From: Daedaleopsis sinensis
Taxonomy: Eukaryota > Basidiomycota > Agaricomycetes > Polyporales > Polyporaceae
DNA length: 64,000 bases
Direction: 5' to 3'
NCBI GenBank assembly: GCA_033807695.1
Contig: CM066309.1
Coordinates: 496,001-560,000 of the forward strand
A program made the position numbers and the translations under genes. The notes below the pieces were generated by a model that was given only the letters and a program-made list of their open reading frames with translations, made no database searches and was not told the DNA's origin. Positions within the stretch are counted from its first letter, which is position 1. Each line of letters opens with the position of its first letter. Of the stretch, positions 55,503-64,000 are shown one piece after another.

Positions 55503-57543
55503 TCAGCAGTCCCATCCATACACGAAGTCGTCGCCCTTCTGCTCCACGGGCTCGCCGTTCTCGTTTGTCTCCTGCTTGCACAGTCCTGCGTTGAACTGCT
55601 CCTGCATAAGCAGTTCGACCACGTTGCGCGACGCGATCGTCTCTGTCTCCATGGTGGAGATCACCCTTGAAGACCCGTCAGCTCGGAAACCGTCCTCGTC
55701 ATAACATGCCTTTCACACTCACGGCTCGAACGCGTTTACGTAGTACAGCCCCTCGGCGAGCTTGATCGGGGGGAACTCCGTCGCGGGCGGCAGGACGGGG
55801 TACGCGTCCCACTCCTTCCTGAGCACCCATCCCACGCTGCCCGAGAACATCTCGTGCAGCCACATGTCCGAGAGCGGCTTCTTGGAGAAGATCTTCACGA
55901 CCCACTGCGGCGCGCCCTGCGCGTCGAGCCGCGGCTCGCCGTCCTTGGTGCGCACGAGGCCGTGGTACGTGAGCGAGTTGAACTCGGGCTCGGAGTGGCC
56001 CCTCCGGCGGACGCCGTCATACGTCGTGAGGATGGATGTGGGGACTTTCGCGTCGGGCGCGAGGAAGAAGGCGGATGCGTTCGGGTGCGCGGAGGTGGTG
56101 CTCAGGAGCGTAACGTGGAGGTGAACGTAGGGTTGTTCGGGAACGATGGCGGGAAGCGAGTCCTTGCCTGGGGTAGCGAAGGCGATGCCAGTCTGGTGGT
56201 ATGGCGCGGCGAGGATGACGGAGCGGTAGAGACGCGGTTTGTCGGAAGCCGAGGAGTGGACGAGCCAGGGACCGGAGGCAGAGTACCGCGTAACTTTTTG
56301 AACCTAGATCCATCCTTAGCAATACGGTATATATAGGGCTGGTTTCTGGACTTACAGTCGTGTTGAGGTACACAGACGTGTTCACCGAGGCGGCGATGAA
56401 CTGCTCGAATATCTGGAAGTTGCCTCCCTTCACGCTGGATGCACCTGTGGCAGCTAAGGAACATAGTCCCTCCAGCGCGTGTATCTCGTCCACGTTCTGC
56501 CATATGGTATGAGCACATGGGAGTCATGATGTTTGGCCGAGCAAGGGCGCACCTGGCCATAATTGACTCGAGTCGCAGCTTCTACCACTTCCCGCGAGAA
56601 GCGACCATCGATACCTTCCTGGTCAAGGAATTCCGACGTACTCTGTGCAGTGACATCTAACCACTCGAGCTCGGACACGACGGAGGTCATGTTGTGCCAG
56701 CGAGGCGGTGTAGGATGATAGAGTTTGATAAACCTATCGGTCATAGCCTTGACGCTAGAACGCAGGTCAGTAAATGGAATGTTGTAGACAGTAGTTTTGT
56801 GCCCACAGAGTTTGAGTCTTCGTAGGGGCCTTGTACCCATACCTCCACATTAACTTGATTTTGTCCAGCAATCCACTGAGGAAGTTGCCTCCGCCTACCT
56901 GCATTCCGCAGGAACGTCAGTCGCCCTTACCGGAAAGGGAGGTAATGAATGTGACCACGTACAGTGATGACGAACTCCTGTCCATCCCAGAACCCAGTCG
57001 TGTCATCGTCGTCATCCAACCATTTGGCACGCTCAAGACCGAATTCGTCGACTGCACGCCATAGGTTCTTGTTGACCTTCACGAAGATGGACGCGCCCAG
57101 TTCGACTGGCTCGAGAGTGTCATCGCCATAGGGATACACAGTCGTGCTTCCTAGTCAACAACGCGTGGTTTCAGCGTCGGAATGCGTCCATGAACATGGG
57201 ATGGCGCGTATAAGTGGCGTTGGGAAGGGGGTGGCATAACTGAGCACAGGTACTCACGGCCGCCGACATAGTCGTTCTTCTCATACACATCCACCTCCAC
57301 TTCCAGCCCAAACCTCTCTTTCGCCTTGCTGATCCAAAATGCCGCAGACGATCCTCCGGCTCCAGCTCCTATAATCGCGATACGGTTTGGAACTGCAGTC
57401 TCAACAAACACTTCGGGGATCCCGAGGGTTTCTTGTGTAGTCGCGCCGACACTTGAGAAGAAAGGGAGCTTGAAGGGAAGCTGGAATGCGTAGGTTGGGA
57501 ATAGGGCCGTTGTGGCTATCAAGAGCACCGCTGGGGTCTTCAT
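55503..57543 (-). CDS. prenylcysteine oxidase/lyase family FAD enzyme
   Basis: Seven exons: 57258-57543, 56963-57150, 56807-56898, 56553-56754, 56356-56496, 55723-56303 and 55503-55665; 550 residues. A signal peptide MKTPAVLLIATTALFPTYA is followed by the dinucleotide-binding RIAIIGAGAGGSSAAFWI and VEVDVYEKNDYVGGRS. Middle: VELGASIFVKVNKNLW, RFSREVVEAATRVNYGQNVDEIHALEG and GGNFQIFEQFI. The C-terminal lyase part has HLHVTLLSTTSAHPNASAFF and FEPVISTMETETIASRNVVE. Known role: FAD-dependent oxidative cleavage of prenylcysteine released from prenylated proteins, in lysosome/vacuole or secretory compartments. The end DDFVYGWDC is typical. Good length for the family. Confidence 0.92.
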
Positions 57544-59618
57544 TTTGAACAGTTATAGGCGCGTTGAGACGTGGTCGGTCGTGCTAGTCGTCAATGTTGA
57601 GTGTCTAACGAACGAACAAGCATTAGACTCCTTAATCCTGCAATGTTAAGAAAGTCGACCTCAGAACACACCTTGCTCTTGTTCCAAGAGTATTGGTACG
57701 GTATCAGTCGCGAGCGGAGGCAGAGTGGACGAGGATAGGCTCGGACGTTGTGGTCGTCGCAGAGCTGGATTCATCCGGCTTGTTCCCGGCCACCGTTTAG
57801 GCGCGAGATCGACCCCCGGAGCGCCCAATTTTACGGGCGCTCCGAGACTTCCTCCGAGCTCCGTTTCGTGCTTGAGACTGCCACCTGCGCAAATTGGCCA
57901 CCTACTGTACAGGCTCAGTTGTACAGTCGTACAGTCGTACGGTGTAGTAAATATTTCAAGGCTCAAGCAACATCTCGGCTATTGCTCTAAGTGCACACTG
58001 TGGTAGCTAAGTATCGCAATTGTTTGCCAAATACTTGGTGCCATGGTAGTGATTAACTTACATAAGAGCGACACAGGAACTCAAGTACCAAAGCTGAGAC
58101 CTTGAGCAACTGGGCCTTTATACGCGGACGACCTCGATCACTGGGTACGTGAGTCCATCGCCAGATCCCCGGACTCTCTCTTATAGTAGCCACAGCTCAC
58201 ATCCGCCTCACATTCATCCTCCCAACCCCCTAGTGCGCGAATGACCGGGGATATAACTTCACCGGGTCTGTCATCTGCCTTACCTTGCTTATTCTCCGCT
58301 CTACGGGCTCGGCTCTCCTATCCATTGCCAAGGGACAGCACGCGTCTGCGACTCTGGCAGAAGCGCAGACCCGTCGTGGAACCAGAGATTACCGCCTTCC
58401 TGCCACTCTAGGCCGCGACATCTCGGATCGCACGCGTGTCGTCGGTCGCAGCTGACGTTTGCCACCTACACACAGCCTGGTCATGGCCAAAAATCCGGCA
58501 AATCATAGCGTCGGGCAGACCGTGAAACTACTGAGGGAGGGAACCTTCAGGACTCTAGTCGCACCTTCTCCACATGCAATGGGCATCAGGCAGGTACCCA
58601 CCTATATCTAAGCGACTCACACCATGACTACGCAATGCTAACACCGCACGGCCGCAACGTCAGCGCCGACGTCAAAACCGGTCCCCGGGAGGGAGAGTTG
58701 CACCTACGCGCTCTTCCCGGCCTTCCCTGCCGCTCACACACCGAGACGCGATACCCGGTAAGTACTCACAGTCACACACATCTCCACTGGCAATCATCCG
58801 GGCCTCGACGCTTCCCATCTACATCTTCCACACCGCATCTCCCAAAAGCAACCAGCAACCAGCATCTTGATGATACCCCTTTGCGGCCCAGGCCGCACAG
58901 AACTGCTGGTCGGTATGTGTGTAATGCAACATCATGTCTATTCGATAGCATGCGTGTACGTATGATACAGATGTGCGTATCCGCCCCGACTCGAGCTCGG
59001 GATCATAACTGATGACGATAAGTACAAGTGGAAGCGGGCGACTGGGGACCGCAGCGCACGGCCAAGGCGCTGCTGCAGCCCGGGGCCCATAACATCGATG
59101 ATATCTATGCATGCGCAAGTAGGGAAGCGAGGTACGAGAAGTAATAACCGGGAGCGCGAGCGGGGATGCCGTCGCCGGCCGGGCGACCGTCGACGGACGC
59201 AGTAAGTAAACATATAAATGTAGCCGGTACCGTGTGTGTACGTAGACGTGTATCTATCATCGTCAAGTATAATGAACCGTAAATAGCAAATAGCGCATCG
59301 CGCAGTGCGGCGTGCGGCGGTCGACGCCGCCGTGGTTCGTCGTAGAACATAAACAGTGAGTGAGAATAAGAGCCATCCTATACATAGCGAGCAGCCACAG
59401 TTAGGCGACTGAGGCGTGGGCGAGGATGGCCGGAACGAGGGAACGCGGAGGCAGATACAGCGGAGAGGAGCCAAGAGATCGGGCATGATACACTGGTATG
59501 GAAGAGATGAGATGTTGACGTGTGGCGTGCTGTCGCCAGGCAGGAGCCAGGTATGTGAGAGTGAGCGTGCGGCGGGATCCACCCGCAGCGACAACGTGGA
59601 ATATGGAACTCGGAGCAT
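57544..59618. other. intergenic, no gene seen
   Basis: Two kilobases without a convincing frame. Contains a 10-bp-stem hairpin at 57817-57844 (CGGAGCGCCC...GGGCGCTCCG) and a small GTACAGTC repeat near 57920. The rest should include prenylcysteine oxidase promoter elements and the ferric reductase 3' UTR. Confidence 0.4.
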
Positions 59619-61776
59619 CTACCATCCGAAGGCTCTGCACAGATAAACAACATGCTGTTAGTCTCACGGACCCCGGAGATGAGAACGAACACGTACTCTT
59701 CGTGCAGCTCGATGCCGCCCACGCGCTTCCTGCTGTCCGCATCAAAGCCGGCGACAGCCTTCCGCACCTCGTCCCCGAGCCCGGACGGGCCACACACGCC
59801 GACGATAACGCCCGTGAGGCCGGCACCTCCACGCTGGCGTTCACGGCCCCCGGAGAACAGCGCCGTCGAGCGGTCGACGACGCCCTTGAGCACCTGTGGG
59901 AGCTTCGGACGCGTGGGCGAGAGCGTGAGGCCGGGAGGGAGGTGGCGGAACGTCTTGAGGACCTCCGGACGAGAGGGCGCGCGCGTGTAGAAGACCGAGA
60001 TCCGGAGCGATGCGTAGCTCTCCTGGCTCTGCGCAACGAGTGCGGAGAACAGCGGGATCAACGGCGTCAGCGCGGACGGGTCCTGGACACACCACACGAG
60101 TTCCATGGAACGGATGCGGGAGCGCTCCTCAAGGTCCTTCTTCATGAGATCCTGCACGGCCGCGAGTGCGAACGTGATGCCACTGCCACCCGCGACGAAC
60201 ATGGCGCCGGAGAAGGAGGCGAAGATCGCGTGGCCGGGACCTCCGTACGGGCCCTCAACGACGACCTGGACAGTGGAGCCAAGGCCATTTGCTTCGCCGT
60301 AATCGGCACGTTGAGCGAGATCGTAAAGCTTGTTGGTCCAGTCACCGGCCTTCTTGACCATGAGGACGAGGCCCTCGCCGGATGGGCAGCGACTGACGCT
60401 CGCGATCGTGAACGGATGCGCCTCAGTCCAACCGCGCCAGCCCATGCCCCAGGACAGGACACGCAGACGAACGTGTTGACCTGCGCGCCAGCCGGAGTTG
60501 ATGGCAGTCACTTCGACGCGGGTCATGCCAAGATCGGGGAGAGGGCGGAGACGCGCCATCGCGACACGGGACTTGACGAGGCGCATGACACGGTCGAGAC
60601 TGTAGATACCCGTGGCGACAAGGACGTATGGCGTTGCCCATGAGACGTGCTGGCAGACGGCGACGAGGATTGCGACGACGCAGATGATGTGCGAAGGGAT
60701 GAAGATGGAGTTGTAGAACTTCTCCCTGAACATGTTCGTCGAGAGGACCCATAGGAGGTCGGCACAGATGAGCGCGACAAGCGCCCACTGTGTGCTAGGA
60801 ACGGCCACGCGCTTCGCGAAGGTGCCAGCGATGCTCCACGAGTAGACTGGAAGGAAGTGATCATTAGCTTGTATCCGAAAGAAGAATGGACTTGGTACAG
60901 TTGAGCACTCACAGAAGCCGAGAGCGTGGATGTTCGCAGCGAGAACGAACACCCGGCCAGAGAAGCGATGGAAGTAGTTAAGCTGAATATACAGCGTCAG
61001 CGTTGTTCCAATTTCCGAGTGTAAGAGCTTACGCGTTCATATCCAAAGCCAATGAGCATTCCGAGGACGTTGTTCTTGGTACCCAACAGGACGACGACGG
61101 GGATCTGGCTCACAGCGAGGAAGCCGGCGCGGAGCGGGTCGGAGAACGGGTTGGACTTGTACAGCCCGCCGTACAGCATGATCGCGAAGTACGCAAGCAG
61201 AACACACCCCTTCCCGATCGTGAGGCCGGGGCGCAGAGTCGTCCTCAGGAAGGAGGCAAGCCCTGGGAGGATGGTGGAGATCCCGAGCATGTGCGTCGGG
61301 ACGTTCTGGCGGCGGCGCTCGCGGGTGCTCGCACTGGAGCCCTTGCGGAGGAGGTCGGCGTGGGAGACGTACGTGTGCGAAGCGTCGGTCTCTGAACCGC
61401 CCCACTGCTCCTTGGCGTCGTGTCCGTACTCGGAGGTGCCATACGTGTTTGCGAGGTAGGCGGGCGAGACTGGGGCGATCACGTCCTGACGTTTCGCTGC
61501 AGGCCGGCGGATAGAGGCGGGGTGGCCGTCGAGGTAGATGGAGCGCAAGAAGTGGCCGTCGACCCACTCACGCTTGTGTGTGAAGCGAATCGCTGCGCGG
61601 GGGAGGAGGAGGAGGACAAAGCATGCGACAGCAGAGAGCAAGAGCAGGTCGATATCGAAAACAAGACCGGGGTTGTCGACAGCAGGGGCGTTCGCTGAGG
61701 TAGCAGAGGCGGTACCGTTGGCGGCGGTGGTTGTGTTGGCGGCGACTGCGCGGAGAGCGGAGGCAAAGACGGACAT
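59619..61776 (-). CDS. FRE-type ferric (metallo)reductase
   Basis: Exons 61033-61776, 60913-60982, 59697-60846 and a 16-nt last exon 59619-59634 that supplies the family C-terminus EEAFGW; total 659 residues. TM1 is at about residues 44-58; further spans include GLTIGKGCVLLAYFAIMLYG. Two H-x13-H heme pairs are visible, HRFSGRVFVLAANIH and HIICVVAILVAVCQH. FAD-binding HPFTIAS, NAD(P)H-binding EGPYGGPG, FVAGGSGITFAL and VGVCGPSGLGDEV complete the reductase. It moves electrons from cytosolic NADPH across the plasma membrane to reduce Fe(III) or Cu(II) for uptake. A long loop with RKGSSASTRERRRQN follows TM1. No iron-responsive site could be assigned. Confidence 0.93.
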
Positions 61777-63719
61777 GTTGATTCGTTGAATGAGTGAGGG
61801 GTAAAAGAACGTCGAGTAGGGCCTGGCGTACCTGGAAGATGTACCTGCAAGAGCAGGCAAAGACCCGCAGTAAAACTGGGGAGAAGAAAAAGCCCGGAGA
61901 TGGTGGTATAAAACAGAGAGGGAGCCGGAGGACGCAAGTCCACACGCTCCCTCCTTCCCTCCGTCTCTTCCTGGTAGGCGCCCATGTTACCTAAGCTTCT
62001 CAACTCCCATCTTTGGTACATAGCGGCCCCCATCCTCTCCCCTCGAAACATCGTCGCCTGGGCGCCTAAGCCTGTAGCAACGAAAGTTGTTCTAAGTATC
62101 TCGGTTTCTGTTCTCCGCGTTCTGAGCAGACTCTTTGTGCCACCACAGTTACTGCGTGCAGACAAAAGGCGATAACTTCCAACGAAGGACGTGCGTCTAC
62201 TGCCTCGAAACATATCGGCAAGCAACCGCCTTGCAACCGCCGGCCGCCAGCCTGTGCACAACTCCAATCAAATTTTCGCGACGGGCAATCCGAGACACAC
62301 CCATCGGCGACCTTCCAAGGCCTTCCAGACCCAACAGAGACAGGCGTCAGTACACTGTACTTTCACCGTGATGGCTGAGGCCTGAGACTCAACGGCTAGA
62401 TCAACTTATCCAGCTCACGGCAGCACACGATCAACTCATCCAACCGCTTTCAGGTGAGCAAATCTGATCATTTTGTGTCGTTCCTGTTGCCCTGCTTCAA
62501 CACGGAGCTGTACCGCGAGTCGCACTGTGTAACGCCGCTCATTGTGCCAGAAAAAGACTCGGCACGATGAGCATCGTGCAGCGCCATGGACGATCTATTC
62601 TAAGCTTCATAGCGCCGTGCACGCTGTGAAAGAAGTCATGCATGCGCAGCTGTGTTCGGCATGTACGCTGTGTCTTCCCGGAGCAAGACTGAGACTCGGT
62701 CGAAGACCAAATCACAAGAGCTCAACATTAATGATGTGTTATGTCGCGGTCCGCCACCGTCCGTCAGAGATGTGTTCTGCTGTTTTCAGCTGCATACGTC
62801 TCAGGTGCATCTCATGTGCGATGATAGACTCTGCCCTGCGTCTCGCGCGTCTCATTTTGATCTATCTTTAGGGAGAAGTCTGGACTAGTGCTCATAACAT
62901 GAACACGCCGACTGCGTCCCACTCTGCATGCGTCTCACACGTTCAAGTGCCTAGTCATCCATTAATGTAACGTAGCAGGTGCGCTATCTATATGCCTGCA
63001 GCTGCGCACAGCTCCTCGTTACTCATTAATACACGAGCTCCGTTCCACAGGCTGGCAGCTGTGCGATTTATAAGCTCGGGACAAGTTGATAACGTTTGGT
63101 AGCCGGCGGAGAGTACAAGTCCCCGGTAAGGAACCTCCATGATCCGCATTGACAGAGATTTCTGAACTAACTCACGGATCACAGCATCGTGCATACTACA
63201 TATGCACTGCCTATCACAGCCCCACAAAGGGTTACTTATCTCCAAGAAGGTAATCGCTAAACTTCCTACCCGCAGAATCAAACACCCGAGTCTCATGAAC
63301 ATGCACCGAATGTCGCATGGAGATATAGTGCTGCGCAGTGCGCAGAGTACGGAGATCGTCAACTCTCCCAGGCGGTGTTCGGCCAAGCGACTTATCATGG
63401 CTCGATGCGCAGCAAAGGCTATGCTAGGCTTGGCTAGACCGAATGTCCTCGTATGATGGATGGCGCGGAGGCCCGGGCTCGATGTGATGAGCCGGCTGGG
63501 CGAAAGCCCGGGCCCCATGGCTGCGTTCGAAGACAACACCAACTTCTATGTTCTGACAGTGAGTTCGTATTGGCTCTTCACAGAGTGAGGCTGACCGTCT
63601 TGGAATGAGATTTGATAAGAGACCTACGATGAACACGGGTGCGATCCTCGAAGACGATGCGCAAATCTTCTGAGCGCAGATCGTACATCTTCTTCGCGTC
63701 CTGCCTAGTTCCTCGCACC
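61777..63719. other. intergenic, no gene seen
   Basis: Ferric reductase promoter side and then about 1.8 kb with only short random frames. Confidence 0.4.
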
Positions 63720-63744
63720 ATCCTCTCACTGCGTCTTGGGTCTT

Positions 63745-63955
63745 CAGTACCGGCACTCGAAGCGGATCATAGTTCGAAACTTCAAACCGGAGAACATCCT
63801 CGTGTACGCGAACAGATCCTTGCTGACTTCGGACTGACTGCTACCCGCGGGGGAGTAGTTTTTCGGAACTCTGCTCTATGCGTCCACACAATTTTACCTG
63901 GTCGACATATGGCTTTGGGGTCATCGTCTTCGAGATGCTGCTCGGCTTCGTGAGT
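63745..63955 (+). pseudogene. decayed Ser/Thr kinase fragment at the window edge
   Basis: Pieces of a kinase catalytic domain occur in order but in three different frames: RNFKPENILV (catalytic loop, HRD replaced), ADFGLTATRGG (DFG) and WSTYGFGVIVFEMLLGF (F helix), the last followed by a GTGAGT donor. Frameshifts between them are not explained by introns, so it looks like a pseudogene. Upstream lobes were not found, and it may continue past 64000. Confidence 0.5.
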
Positions 63956-64000
63956 TTTCTCTCTTCAATTGGGTACTTTCCTTGCACAATCTGAGTGAAT

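Noticed and set aside
59522..60643. 373-codon plus-strand open frame
   Set aside because: It is the opposite-strand shadow of the GC-rich ferric reductase exon and shows no family features.

Overview
The window looks like nuclear DNA of a white-rot-type basidiomycete (Agaricomycetes, probably Polyporales). Evidence: genes carry many short phase-consistent GT-AG introns (mostly 50-70 nt), coding exons are GC-rich, and the content is typical of that group (GH128 glucanase, DUF1989 protein, multi-exon P450, prenylcysteine oxidase, ferric reductase, HET-domain protein, fungal kinase-like family, Tad-like LINE). The taxonomic call is inference; no rRNA or marker gene is present. Exon models were built by hand from splice signals, phase and family similarity.

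Layout. 0.5-6 kb: membrane protein, secreted GH128 glucanase (minus), DUF1989 protein. 6.5-12 kb: a tandem segmental duplication with two fungal kinase-like genes, one flanking gene kept on each side and a relic of each at the other end. 12.5-14.3 kb: DHA1-type MFS transporter. 14.9-16.1 kb: small repeats, namely an inverted-repeat element with a tRNA-like core and a 233-bp TA-flanked MITE. 16.4-20.1 kb: two Prx5-type peroxiredoxins, one with a likely mitochondrial presequence. 21-28 kb: an uncharacterised gene that recurs at 47.7 kb, PEX19 with an in-frame TAG, a large uncharacterised minus-strand gene, and a PUA-like (EVE/ASCH-type) protein. 28.3-29.1 kb: a T5orf172/GIY-YIG-like gene converging on the PUA-like gene.

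31-48 kb is the repeat-rich accessory part. It has two uncharacterised ORFs, a 3.43-kb foldback DNA transposon with 1.3-kb arms and a 7-bp target duplication that splits a coding-looking locus, and an essentially complete 8-kb LINE whose ORF1 seems to need splicing. The second copy of the 21-kb gene follows the LINE tail.

49-62 kb returns to ordinary genes, all on the minus strand: HET-domain protein, 13-exon P450, prenylcysteine oxidase and FRE-type ferric reductase. The window ends in a decayed kinase fragment. There is no obvious single metabolic cluster. The best candidate for something undescribed is the convergent PUA-like/T5orf172 pair, which recalls prokaryotic modified-DNA restriction modules; the foldback element and the spliced LINE ORF1 come next.
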